From the NCBI GenBank assembly GCA_937902445.1, contig CALELJ010000119.1:1-23988 (forward strand): a stretch of 23,988 nucleotides of DNA, written 5' to 3'. This document shows, in pieces, positions 8,091 through 15,925 of the stretch. The notes below the pieces were generated by a model. That model searched no databases. It had not been told where the DNA came from and worked only from the letters and a program-made list of their open reading frames with translations. The translations under genes and the position numbers were made by a program. The number at the start of each line of letters is the position of its first letter. Position 1 is the stretch's first letter. This DNA comes from an uncultured Treponema sp. (lineage in GTDB: Bacteria; Spirochaetota; Spirochaetia; Treponematales; Treponemataceae).

Positions 8091-9395
8091 TTAGTCACCG
8101 AGTCCAAGCTGAGCCTTTGCCTGTTCCTTGAAGTCAGCAATTGCCTGTGCCTTAGACTTTTCACCGTTTACATAAGCACCAACAGCTTCACCGAAGATTC
8201 CTTCAACTGCCTGGTCTGTACCCTGTGAAAGCTTTCCGTTAACAGCCTTAGCCATTTCAGCAAATTCTGCATAGTGGTTCTGTCCACCAAGGAATGGTTC
8301 AGAGAATGTATCCTTAACCTTGTTAACAACCTTAGCGTTAGAAACAACGTCACCTGTGTCACGAGCCCATGACTCGAGGAATGTGTCGTCTGTTGCAACG
8401 TACTTGATGAGTTCCTTAGCTGCATTTGGGTTCTTTGTCTTTGCCCATGCACCTACCCATGTACCACCCCAGCGGTATCCAACTGGACCAGCACACATTG
8501 CCCAGTCACCTGATGTTTCTGGAGCATTTGTCTTAAGAACGTAGTGAAGACCCCATGTTGGGAGGAAGTAAGAGAATACTTCCTTCTGGTTTCCTGATTC
8601 ATCAGCAAGAACACCCTTCATACCAGCGAACCAACCTTCTGACCACTGGCCTACGCGTCCTTCGAGACCCTTGTCATGGAGTGTCTTACACATATCCATG
8701 TATTCTTCCATAAGTGGATCAATAACAAGCTTGTCATTTACAACCCATGGAGACTTGCGTCCAGATGAGTAAGGCTTGAACATATCACCTGTTGAAGAAA
8801 CGATGTAACAGTTTCCGTTTGACTTGTTCTTGAGGAGTTCTGCTGTCTCAAGGAACTTGTTCCAGTTAGCGAGAGCCTTCTGTACTTCTGCTGGATCATC
8901 TGTACCGAGGTACTTCTTTGCAAGTGAGCGGCGGTAGAATACAGCACCTGGTGTTACCTGCCATGAGAGACCGTATACCTTTCCGTTGTATGTACCAACT
9001 TCTGCTGGGTAAGCAATCATCTTGTCCTTGATTTCGTTGTAAACGTCTGTAAGGTCAAGAAGAAGTCCTGATTCAACATACTTGCGAACGAATGCGTCTT
9101 CGAGAGCGAAAACGTCTGGACATCCTGAACCAGATGCGAGAACTGGGTCAAGCTTGTTTGGGAACTGGTCTGTTGGTGTGAGTGAGTATTCAACTTCATA
9201 CTTACCCTTGAAGCGACCATCTTCCTGGAAATACTTTGTGATCATTCCGTCCAATTCATCTGTGAATGACCATACTACGAGCTTATTGCTTGCATCCTTA
9301 CCTGCTGAAGCCTTAGCTCCATCCTTTTTTGCACATCCAACGAGTGCGAGTGATGCACATGCTACTGCAGCAGCTACTGCAACCATTTTCTTCAT
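8091..9395 (-). CDS. Sugar ABC transporter solute-binding lipoprotein (SBP_bac_1 type)
   Basis: 434 residues. MKKMVAVAAAVACASLALVGC is a lipoprotein signal peptide with lipobox LVGC and modified Cys21, so the mature protein is anchored to the outer face of the inner membrane. The rest resembles family 1 extracellular binding proteins (LVVWSFTDELDGMITKYF.., LDPVLASGSGCPDVFALEDAFVRKY, W-rich sugar pocket around residues 280-320). It captures an oligosaccharide, probably a beta-linked gluco- or xylo-oligomer given its neighbours, and delivers it to the two permeases encoded downstream. AGGAGG lies 5 nt before the ATG, the strongest ribosome binding site in the locus, and codon choice is highly biased, consistent with abundant expression. 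It is the first gene of the minus-strand transport operon. Confidence 0.94.
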   Translation of the reverse strand: MKKMVAVAAAVACASLALVGCAKKDGAKASAGKDASNKLVVWSFTDELDGMITKYFQEDGRFKGKYEVEYSLTPTDQFPNKLDPVLASGSGCPDVFALEDAFVRKYVESGLLLDLTDVYNEIKDKMIAYPAEVGTYNGKVYGLSWQVTPGAVFYRRSLAKKYLGTDDPAEVQKALANWNKFLETAELLKNKSNGNCYIVSSTGDMFKPYSSGRKSPWVVNDKLVIDPLMEEYMDMCKTLHDKGLEGRVGQWSEGWFAGMKGVLADESGNQKEVFSYFLPTWGLHYVLKTNAPETSGDWAMCAGPVGYRWGGTWVGAWAKTKNPNAAKELIKYVATDDTFLESWARDTGDVVSNAKVVNKVKDTFSEPFLGGQNHYAEFAEMAKAVNGKLSQGTDQAVEGIFGEAVGAYVNGEKSKAQAIADFKEQAKAQLGLGD

Positions 9396-9485
9396 ACGTT
9401 CCTCCTATTAGTTATGCATATGAAAATATAACATCGGACTCCATTTTTTAAATTTTATTAGGAACCCGAGGGTTTACAAAAGATT

Positions 9486-9493
9486 AACCGGTT
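9486..9493. promoter_or_regulatory. Candidate LacI-family operator O1 (AACCGGTT)
   Basis: A perfect 8-bp palindrome with the central CG typical of LacI-family operators, in context ATTAACCGGTTGTC. It abuts and overlaps the TTGACA -35-like hexamer on the minus strand, where bound repressor would block RNA polymerase. An identical copy lies 43 bp away. Confidence 0.55.
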
Positions 9494-9528
9494 GTCAAGA
9501 AGGACTTGCGATTTTTACATCACATGGC

Positions 9529-9536
9529 AACCGGTT
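9529..9536. promoter_or_regulatory. Candidate LacI-family operator O2 (AACCGGTT)
   Basis: A second identical palindrome, in context GCAACCGGTTTC, 43 bp from O1. That is about four helical turns, so both sites face the same side of the DNA, as for cooperative or looped binding. It lies on the upstream side of the transport-operon promoter. Confidence 0.5.
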
Positions 9537-9754
9537 TCCATCTATTAGTATATGCCCGACATATTAAATTGTCAAACAATTTTTTTATATTTTTTCTCAA
9601 CGAACTGAATTTTAACCTACTTTATTGATTCTTGCAAATTTTTTGTGGAAAAAAACACAAGAATTCAAATTTTTTCAATAGATATCATAATATTGGTGGA
9701 TTATTCTTTTATTTATACTGAAATCATGCTGTTTTTGATCAGTTATCTGCTTTT

Positions 9755-9774
9755 TTGTTCACAATTGTAGACAA
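9755..9774. promoter_or_regulatory. Palindromic element upstream of GH94 (TTGT-nn-ACAA twice)
   Basis: TTGTTCACAATTGTAGACAA is a near-perfect 20-bp palindrome (16 of 20 positions symmetric) made of two TTGT-nn-ACAA units. It overlaps the possible -35 of the GH94 gene, 51 bp before its start codon. A related TTGT-CAA-ACAA lies at 9569-9579. It may be an operator for an unidentified regulator. Confidence 0.35.
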
Positions 9775-9825
9775 TGATTATCAAATAGTGTTATATCAGT
9801 TTAAAACAATTGAAAGGAGTTTAAA

Positions 9826-12252
9826 TTGCAGTACGGCTATTTTGACGATGAAGCAATGGAATACGTTGTAACACGCCCAGACACACCTACTTCTTGGAGC
9901 AACTATCTTGGTTCCACAGAATACGGTGCAGTCATCACAAACAACGCAGGCGGTTACGGATTTTACAAATCAGGTGCACAGGGAAGATTCATGCGCCTCA
10001 GGTTCAATTCTATCCCTATGGACCAGCCTGGTAGATATTTCTACCTCCGCGACATGGAAAGCAAGGACTACTGGTCGGCATCATGGCAGCCTGTAGGAAA
10101 GCCTCTCGACAAATACAAGAGCATCTGCCGCCACGGTACGGCATACTCGATCTTCGAGACAGAATACGAAGGAATCAAGTCTGAAGCAAAATATTTCGTT
10201 CCGCTTGGACAGACCTTCGAATACTGGAGACTCAAGGTAACAAACACAGGTTCAAAGGCAAGAAAGCTCCGCGCATTCACATACTGTGAATTCTCAAACC
10301 AGTGGAACACAACCCAGGACCAGGTAAACCTTCAGTACTCAATCTTCATCTGTAAGGGAGAAAAGGCAAAGGAGAACATGCTCCGCTATTCAATCCACGA
10401 AAACCTTTACCTCCAGCACCAGAAGAATCCTGCTATCGGAGACTACATGAGCGAATGGATGGCACTCGTTGGACAGCCAATGACAGGTTACGATACAGAC
10501 CGCCAGTCATTCATCGGTACATACGGAAGCTACAAGGAACCTGATTCGGTTATCAACGGCGAATGCAAGAATTCCAACGCTTACGGCGACAACATCTGTG
10601 GATCTATGCAGTCAGACATCGAACTTGCACCTGGCGAAACAAAGGAACTTGTTGTTCTCCTTGGTATCGGCGATGCAAACGTTGAAGGAGAAAAGGCTGT
10701 AAAGGAATTCGGCTCAATCGCAAAGTGTGACGAAGAATTCGACAAGCTTGTAAAGGCATGGCACGCAAAGCTCGGAAGCCTTAACGTCAAGACTCCGGAT
10801 GAAGACATCAACCACACAGTAAATGTCTGGGGACTTTACAACTGTCTCATCACATTCGCATGGTCACGCGCAGCTTCCCTCGTTTACAACGGAGAACGCG
10901 ACGGCCTCGGTTACCGCGACTCGGTTCAGGACATCCTCGGTGTTTCAGCAGCAATTCCGGAAGAAGCAGAAGAACGCCTTGTACGCCTTTTGAGCGGACA
11001 GTTTGCAAACGGCGGTGCCCTCCCAGTCATCTCAAAGGACTTTGTTGCAGGCAAGCAGAAGATGATTCCTGCAGAAGAATTCCGTTCTGACGACTGCCAG
11101 TGGTTCTTCAACGCAATCCCATGTTTCGTTGCAGAAACAGGCAAGTTTGACTTCTACAACCGCGTAGTTCCATACGCAGACCAGGGTGAAGCAACAGTTT
11201 ACGGACACCTTAAGCAGGCTCTTCTTTTCAACCTTGAAAGAATGGGTGCAAACGGACTTCCTTGCGGACTTCTCGCAGACTGGAACGACTGCCTTAAGCT
11301 TGGCTACCACGGAGAATCTCTCTTCGTTGCATTCCAGCTGCGCCTTGGACTTACAACATACGCTGACATTTCAAAACGCCTTGGAAAGGAAGACGAAGCA
11401 AAATGGGCAATCGCAGAACGCGACAAGCTTGATGCAAACATCCAGAAGAAGTGCTGGGACGGAAAGTGGTTCGTTTGGGCAATTGCAGAAGACGGAACAG
11501 TTTACGGAACACACTCTATTGAAGAAGGACAGATCTACTTCAATACTCAGGTATGGTCGGTTCTTTCAGGAGCTGCAACACCAGACCAGGTACGCGACTG
11601 TCTTGCAAGCGTAAAGGAAAAGCTTGCAACACCTTACGGACTTATGCTTTGTGCTCCACCATTCATCTATGCAAGCCGCAACATCATGACATCTGTAGTT
11701 TACCCTGCAGGTATCAAGGAAAATGCAGGTATCTTCAACCATACACAGGGTTGGGGCGTCATCGCAGAAATCATGCGCGGAAACGGAGACCAGGCTTACG
11801 AATACCTTAAGGCTGCACTTCCTGCTGCATACAACACAAAGGCAGAAGTACGCCAGAGCGAACCATATGTAATCGGTCAGACAACATATTCTTCTGTAAG
11901 CCCACGCGCCGGCAACACAAGAGTATCTTGGCTTTCTGGTGCTGCAACATGGAACTACTACTCAATCACACAGTACATGCTTGGTATCAGACCACAGTAC
12001 GACGGCCTCTTGCTTGATCCATGTCTAAAGGCAGACTGGGACGGCTTTACTGCAGACCGCCGCTGGAGAGGTATGAACCTTCACATTGAGGTTAAGAATC
12101 CTCAGCACGTCAACAAGGGTATCGAATACATTGAAGTTGACGGAAAGAAGATTGAAAGTGCAGTTGTACCTGTTTCTATGCTTAAGGACGGATCAAAGAT
12201 CGTTGCCTACATGGGCAAGAACGCTGTACCTGTTGAAAACGAAAGAATGTAA
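9826..12252 (+). CDS. Cellobiose phosphorylase, glycoside hydrolase family 94
   Basis: 808 residues, the usual length for cellobiose phosphorylase. It converts cellobiose and phosphate reversibly to alpha-glucose 1-phosphate and glucose in the cytoplasm, saving ATP. The start YGYFDDEAMEYVVTRPDTPTSWSNYLG is characteristic of the family. The (alpha/alpha)6 catalytic domain contains ADWNDCL with D485-D488, where the proton-donor Asp lies. The family GVIAEIMRGNG and SYSSVSPRAGNTRVSWLSGAATW-like segments (here beginning TTYSSVSPRAG) follow near 645-705. Translation starts at TTG 9826: GGAG at 9816-9819 is 6 nt upstream, homologues begin at this point and no ATG fits. Codon use is strongly biased (AAC, AAG, CGC, GAC), implying very high expression. 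It is divergent from the transport operon and monocistronic. Confidence 0.96.
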   Translation: MQYGYFDDEAMEYVVTRPDTPTSWSNYLGSTEYGAVITNNAGGYGFYKSGAQGRFMRLRFNSIPMDQPGRYFYLRDMESKDYWSASWQPVGKPLDKYKSICRHGTAYSIFETEYEGIKSEAKYFVPLGQTFEYWRLKVTNTGSKARKLRAFTYCEFSNQWNTTQDQVNLQYSIFICKGEKAKENMLRYSIHENLYLQHQKNPAIGDYMSEWMALVGQPMTGYDTDRQSFIGTYGSYKEPDSVINGECKNSNAYGDNICGSMQSDIELAPGETKELVVLLGIGDANVEGEKAVKEFGSIAKCDEEFDKLVKAWHAKLGSLNVKTPDEDINHTVNVWGLYNCLITFAWSRAASLVYNGERDGLGYRDSVQDILGVSAAIPEEAEERLVRLLSGQFANGGALPVISKDFVAGKQKMIPAEEFRSDDCQWFFNAIPCFVAETGKFDFYNRVVPYADQGEATVYGHLKQALLFNLERMGANGLPCGLLADWNDCLKLGYHGESLFVAFQLRLGLTTYADISKRLGKEDEAKWAIAERDKLDANIQKKCWDGKWFVWAIAEDGTVYGTHSIEEGQIYFNTQVWSVLSGAATPDQVRDCLASVKEKLATPYGLMLCAPPFIYASRNIMTSVVYPAGIKENAGIFNHTQGWGVIAEIMRGNGDQAYEYLKAALPAAYNTKAEVRQSEPYVIGQTTYSSVSPRAGNTRVSWLSGAATWNYYSITQYMLGIRPQYDGLLLDPCLKADWDGFTADRRWRGMNLHIEVKNPQHVNKGIEYIEVDGKKIESAVVPVSMLKDGSKIVAYMGKNAVPVENERM

Positions 12253-12271
12253 TTCCTTCGCGTGATAAGCA

Positions 12272-12307
12272 AAAAGGGCTGCTGATTGTAAAATCGGCAG
12301 CCCTTTT
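12272..12307. terminator. Bidirectional rho-independent terminator
   Basis: A 16-bp stem with one G-U pair (12272-12287 with 12292-12307) and a GTAA loop. The outer AAAA/TTTT lets it act in both directions. It separates the convergent GH94 gene and the NifX-like gene. Confidence 0.9.
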
Positions 12308-12333
12308 GTCTTGCATTATTCACATAAAACAAA

Positions 12334-12693
12334 TCAATGGTGATGTTCATGGCCGTGATGGTCACACATGGCATTAGGATTTGTAACAAGCACTCCCCTT
12401 AAAAGTTTATCTACGGCTTCATCTGCATTTCCCGTTACTCCGGCAACCTGCTTGATTCCCGCATTGTTCAGCGCATCAATGGCTCCCTGGCCTCTGTTTC
12501 CAAGGAGAAGAGTTTCAACACCAAGATTTTTCAAGTAAGTTGCAAGATCGTGATGACCAAATCCACCATTATCGATGATTTTGCTATCTGTCACTTTGCC
12601 ACCTTCAATGGTATATAGTTTGAAATTCTGTGTCCTGCCAAAATGCTGGAATACACAACCTGTTTCCTTATCCAATGTTGCTGCAATAATCAT
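12334..12693 (-). CDS. NifX/NifB-like (dinitrogenase iron-molybdenum cofactor domain) small protein
   Basis: 119 residues, a single RNase-H-like NifX/NifB-C fold: MIIAATLDKETGCVFQHFGRTQNFKLY, then DLATYLKNLGVETLLLGNRGQGAIDALNNAGIKQVAGVTGNADEAV. The C-terminus is a metal-binding-type tail, CDHHGHEHHH, with six His and one Cys in the last ten residues. Such stand-alone proteins are common in anaerobes without nitrogenase; binding of an iron-sulfur or other metal cluster is likely but its purpose is unknown. AGGAG lies 8 nt before the ATG inside the end of the tcdA-like gene, and the genes are 3 nt apart. It is the last gene of the two-component operon and ends at the shared terminator. No nif genes are near. 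Confidence 0.9.
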   Translation of the reverse strand: MIIAATLDKETGCVFQHFGRTQNFKLYTIEGGKVTDSKIIDNGGFGHHDLATYLKNLGVETLLLGNRGQGAIDALNNAGIKQVAGVTGNADEAVDKLLRGVLVTNPNAMCDHHGHEHHH

Positions 12694-12696
12694 TTT

Positions 12697-13410
12697 TTAT
12701 GCTCCTACCAAATCATTTATAACTGTACCTGCAATTATTAAGCCAGCCACAGAAGGTGCAAAGGCCGTGCTTCCAGGAGCCGTACCATTCCCTTTCATTT
12801 CTGTATCCTTATCTGTAACTGTCTCAACAGGTTTTTCCGTCGAGTAAAGAACCTTCACATCCTTTATACCTCTGGACCTCAATTCTCTGCGCATAACACG
12901 TGCAAGGGGACAGACAGTTGTCTTTTCTATATCTGCAACCATAAATTTAGTTGGATCTATTTTATTACCTGCTCCCATACAGCTGATGACAGGGATTCCG
13001 CATTCTTTTGCCTTTCTTATTATTTCAATTTTTGCGGAAACTGTATCCACTGCATCCACAATATAGCTGTACCCATTGAAATCAAATGTATCTGAATTTT
13101 CAGGGAGGAAAAAGCATTCTTTTTCTTCTATTATAATACTTGGATTTATATCAAGACATCTTTCTTTCATTACTCTTACTTTGGATTTACCTATTGTACT
13201 GTGCAACGCAACGATTTGTCTGTTCAAGTTGGTTACAGATACAACGTCTTTATCAACCAGCATCATTTGACCTATTCCACTTCTTGCTAGTGCCTCAGCA
13301 ATATGACCACCAACACCACCTATCCCGAAAACTGCTACCTTTGCTTTTTGCAGTTTTTCCATGCCTCTGGCCCCATAAATCATTCTTATTCTTGCAAATT
13401 GATCATTCAT
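12697..13410 (-). CDS. tcdA: TcdA/ThiF-family tRNA threonylcarbamoyladenosine dehydratase
   Basis: 237 residues of the E1-like ThiF/MoeB/HesA superfamily. After a start typical of TcdA (MNDQFARIRMIYGARGMEKL) comes the ATP-binding GIGGVGGHIAEALARSGIG, then LVDKDVVSVTNLNRQ with the adenylation Asp and Arg, and VDAVDTVSAKIEII. In E. coli TcdA (CsdL) cyclises t6A37 of ANN-decoding tRNAs to ct6A. The Cys pairs of ThiF/MoeB zinc sites are absent, which fits TcdA. The reading frame is open for 16 codons further upstream, but ATG 13410 matches family starts. It lies 8 nt after the kinase stop, with GTGAG as a weak ribosome binding site. Its position inside a two-component operon is unusual. Confidence 0.88.
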   Translation of the reverse strand: MNDQFARIRMIYGARGMEKLQKAKVAVFGIGGVGGHIAEALARSGIGQMMLVDKDVVSVTNLNRQIVALHSTIGKSKVRVMKERCLDINPSIIIEEKECFFLPENSDTFDFNGYSYIVDAVDTVSAKIEIIRKAKECGIPVISCMGAGNKIDPTKFMVADIEKTTVCPLARVMRRELRSRGIKDVKVLYSTEKPVETVTDKDTEMKGNGTAPGSTAFAPSVAGLIIAGTVINDLVGA

Positions 13411-13418
13411 GAATTTTC

Positions 13419-14795
13419 TCACTGCTTTGGAAATATCAAGGATACAGTTGTGCCACAATATCCATCGCTGAAAATCTGTACCTCTCCATTATGAACATCC
13501 ATAATACTTTTAACAATGGCAAGACCAAGTCCATTACCCTTCTTTCCACGGTTATGTGATTCATCCCCACGATAGAATCTCTGCATTACATGAGGCAACG
13601 CTTCTGGCTTGATTCCTGGCCCATTATCTTTTATGCTTAATTCTGTACCCTTATCTGTAACCTTTTCTTCTATTTTAATGGTTACAAAATCAGGTGCTGC
13701 ATATTTTACACTGTTTGAAACGATTATTGTCATTGCCTCATACAGCAATTCACTGTCACAGAAAATAGTATCCGAATCCAAATTGCCGATGATGACTTCT
13801 GAATTGACCGCCCATGCTTCTGTATCTTCCTTGAGGCGCTGCACAAGTTCTCCAATGGATACTCTGTCTCTATTGAACTTTACTGTACCTCTTTCAAGTC
13901 TTGATATCTGAAGAAGGTTTTCTATGATCATCTGCATTGAATGGACTTCATCATTAAGCCTGTTTATGGATTTTTCAAGCTGAACAGGATCATCCTTTCC
14001 CCACCGGCGGATCAGGTTTGCATGGCCGGAAATTACCGACAACGGGGTCTTCAATTCGTGGGAAACATCAGACGTAAACTGCCTTTCCCTTTCAAAATCT
14101 TCCTTGATTCTCTCAAACAGTTTATTGAACGTCCTTGCAAGATCATCGAACTCATCGTCGGATCCGGCTATTTCAAACTGATTTGAATTGACAAAATCCA
14201 TTGTTTCCGCAGTTTTTGCCATTTTTTTAACAGGATTGATTGTTGATTTAATTATTGCATACGAAGACAAAAAGGATACAAGAATCAATGGTGCTGAAAA
14301 AAGCAGAATGGTTAAAAACAGATCATAGAGGATACGAACCGCATAATCCCTGTCCATGTTTATTGAAGCCTGAGCAACCAGAGACATTCCTTCACATACA
14401 AAATTCCTTGTCCTGTAAAGAACATTCAGATCACCATCGATGAAATAATTTTTTTCAAGATATATTACTGACTTGTCTTTTGTTTCCGGCAGGTTCACTA
14501 TGAAAGGGTCATTGGTAAATATAGTTTCTTTCGTTTCTTTTTCGTAGATGCACAGAGAAACGAAATATGGAATATCTGACAAATCACCTGAATAGATGCT
14601 GGACAATCCCTTTTCAGTTCCTTGCTTCTCAATGTTTTCCAGAACAACTGCAAGAAGAATTTCCTGACGCTTCCTGTCGTTCCGCCTCAACAGAAAAACA
14701 AAGAGAACAACAAACGCAATGATTATGACGGCAATGAGCATGGAAAACGTCACGGCCAGATTAAAAGCCTTTGATTTGAAAACGTTTTTTTTCAA
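13419..14795 (-). CDS. Two-component sensor histidine kinase
   Basis: 458 residues. Two membrane helices (about 12-37 and 155-182) bracket a roughly 115-residue periplasmic sensor domain of no recognised type. A HAMP linker follows (about 183-235, INPVKKMAKTAETMDF..). Then HisKA with phospho-acceptor H246 in FTSDVSHELKTPLSVISGHANLI, and the HATPase_c domain with an N-box (MTIIVSNSVKYA), G1 (IKDNGPGIKPEALPHVMQRFYR) and G2 (GNGLGLAIVKSI). It should phosphorylate the response regulator encoded 2 nt upstream. The start is TTG at 14795, with GGAG 8 nt before it inside the regulator's last codons, so expression is translationally coupled. It overlaps no gene and ends 8 nt before tcdA. The signal is unknown. 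Confidence 0.94.
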   Translation of the reverse strand: MKKNVFKSKAFNLAVTFSMLIAVIIIAFVVLFVFLLRRNDRKRQEILLAVVLENIEKQGTEKGLSSIYSGDLSDIPYFVSLCIYEKETKETIFTNDPFIVNLPETKDKSVIYLEKNYFIDGDLNVLYRTRNFVCEGMSLVAQASINMDRDYAVRILYDLFLTILLFSAPLILVSFLSSYAIIKSTINPVKKMAKTAETMDFVNSNQFEIAGSDDEFDDLARTFNKLFERIKEDFERERQFTSDVSHELKTPLSVISGHANLIRRWGKDDPVQLEKSINRLNDEVHSMQMIIENLLQISRLERGTVKFNRDRVSIGELVQRLKEDTEAWAVNSEVIIGNLDSDTIFCDSELLYEAMTIIVSNSVKYAAPDFVTIKIEEKVTDKGTELSIKDNGPGIKPEALPHVMQRFYRGDESHNRGKKGNGLGLAIVKSIMDVHNGEVQIFSDGYCGTTVSLIFPKQ

Positions 14796-14797
14796 TC

Positions 14798-15466
14798 TTA
14801 TTGCTCCGATTTGATTACGTAACCTGCGCCTCGAACCGTAGTAATGATTCCGTCTCCAATTTTGCTTCTCAAATATCTTACGTATACATCAACTGCATTT
14901 TCATCAATACTGTGCTCTGTCCCCCAGACTGAATCAATAATTGTGCTGCGGGAAAGAACAATGTCTTTATTTGACAAAAGACATTTCAACAGCAAATACT
15001 CTGTCTTTGACAGTTCAATAAGCCTGCCGTCGAAAGTTACTTCCATGTTTTCAGTATTAAGAATCAGTTTTCCGGAAGTGTATACTTTTCCTTCATTATT
15101 GGAGCGGTCACTTCTTCTGATTATAGCCCTAAGTCTTGCAAGAAGTTCCTCTATCTCGAATGGTTTTGAAATATAATCATCTGCGCCGGCATCAAGTCCA
15201 TTTACCTTGTCATAGGTTTCCCCACGTGCACTTACCATTATCACCGGAACATTTGATGATTTTCTTATTCTTCGAAGAACCTCCAGACCGCTTATTTCCG
15301 GAAGCATTATATCAAGCAGAATTACATCAGGCCCAAAAGACTCAAAAAGAGAAAGAGCTTCCCTTCCGTCTTTTGCCCACTGAACTTCAAAGCCCTCATG
15401 AACCAATTCCAGAACTTCAAATTCAGCAATGCCTTCATCATCTTCTACAATAAGTATTTTTCCCAT
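14798..15466 (-). CDS. OmpR/PhoB-family response regulator
   Basis: 222 residues. The receiver domain (1-115) has the acidic pocket E8-D9-D10, phospho-acceptor D52 (VILLDIMLPE), a Ser-type switch residue in VIMVSARG and the conserved Lys in SKPFEIEELLARL. The C-terminal winged helix (about 127-222) has LSKTEYLLLKCLL and the recognition segment VDVYVRYLRSKIGDGIITTVRGAGYVIK. It should bind direct DNA repeats as a dimer when phosphorylated by the kinase encoded 2 nt downstream. It follows the small secreted protein gene by 12 nt. Targets are unknown; the divergent gene at 16108 and the operon itself are the obvious candidates. Confidence 0.95.
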   Translation of the reverse strand: MGKILIVEDDEGIAEFEVLELVHEGFEVQWAKDGREALSLFESFGPDVILLDIMLPEISGLEVLRRIRKSSNVPVIMVSARGETYDKVNGLDAGADDYISKPFEIEELLARLRAIIRRSDRSNNEGKVYTSGKLILNTENMEVTFDGRLIELSKTEYLLLKCLLSNKDIVLSRSTIIDSVWGTEHSIDENAVDVYVRYLRSKIGDGIITTVRGAGYVIKSEQ

Positions 15467-15478
15467 TTTAAACCGCCA

Positions 15479-15925
15479 TTAAAAACGCATCTGTAAACCG
15501 TCTTTGATGCCGCAGCATTTCATATCCTGCATTGTTTTGCCATTGTACGAATTTAAGTTCTTAAATTCAATTGAGTATTCCTCATCCGGATTAAAAATCG
15601 ATATCCGCATGGATTCGCCTTTTCTATCGTAATGAAAATGAACATTGGAACCACATGGTTTTTCATTCAAAAGAATGGTCTGTGCATTCACACTTCGAGG
15701 ATTAATCGGCATGGAAAAACGAACGGAAATCTCAAGCAATTCCTTTTCGCTTTTTCTATTTCTTTTTGCCGCAATTTTTGTCACTTGAAATATTTTTTCT
15801 TCTCTATCAACTCTCATCCCGTGATAAGAAACAAAACCTTTCTTTTCTGTCCTTCCGGAACTTTCAGAAAAAAAAGAAAAACTGAACGTGAACAGCAATG
15901 TAAGTATTGTTACAATTTTTTTCAT
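15479..15925 (-). CDS. Small exported protein with possible Ig-like (SbsA-type) domain
   Basis: 148 residues from ATG 15925. MKKIVTILTLLFTFSFSFFSESSG is a clear signal peptide, so it is exported. The mature part is basic and mostly beta-strand-like. RFSMPINPRSVNAQTILLNEKP resembles the strand pattern of bacterial Ig-like SbsA domains, which is a weak similarity. Two adjacent Cys occur near the C-terminus (KCCGIKDG). The open frame extends upstream to 16036, but that extension would bury the signal peptide. No Shine-Dalgarno is visible before the chosen ATG. It is the first gene of the operon with the response regulator and kinase, so it may be an accessory periplasmic partner of the sensor. 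That role is inference. Confidence 0.7.
   Translation of the reverse strand: MKKIVTILTLLFTFSFSFFSESSGRTEKKGFVSYHGMRVDREEKIFQVTKIAAKRNRKSEKELLEISVRFSMPINPRSVNAQTILLNEKPCGSNVHFHYDRKGESMRISIFNPDEEYSIEFKNLNSYNGKTMQDMKCCGIKDGLQMRF

Larger units (their letters stand above)
9396..9825. promoter_or_regulatory. 430-bp divergent control region of the sugar locus
   Basis: Very AT-rich and non-coding. It must hold the promoters for the minus-strand transport operon and the plus-strand GH94 gene. Visible elements are a TTGACA -35-like hexamer on the minus strand (9498-9493), two AACCGGTT palindromes, a 12-bp palindrome AACCCGAGGGTT (9463-9474), a hairpin AAATTGT-CAA-ACAATTT followed by a U-run (9566-9586), and a TTGTTCACAATTGTAGACAA element (9755-9774). 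A weak GH94 promoter may be TTGTTC (9755-9760) with TTATCA (9778-9783), 17 bp apart. No convincing -10 for the transport operon was found; TAAACC at 16 bp from TTGACA is the nearest fit. Confidence 0.6.

Noticed and set aside
11186..11614. 142-residue frame inside the GH94 gene
   Set aside because: Shadow of a highly codon-biased gene in another frame; long shadows are expected in such genes.
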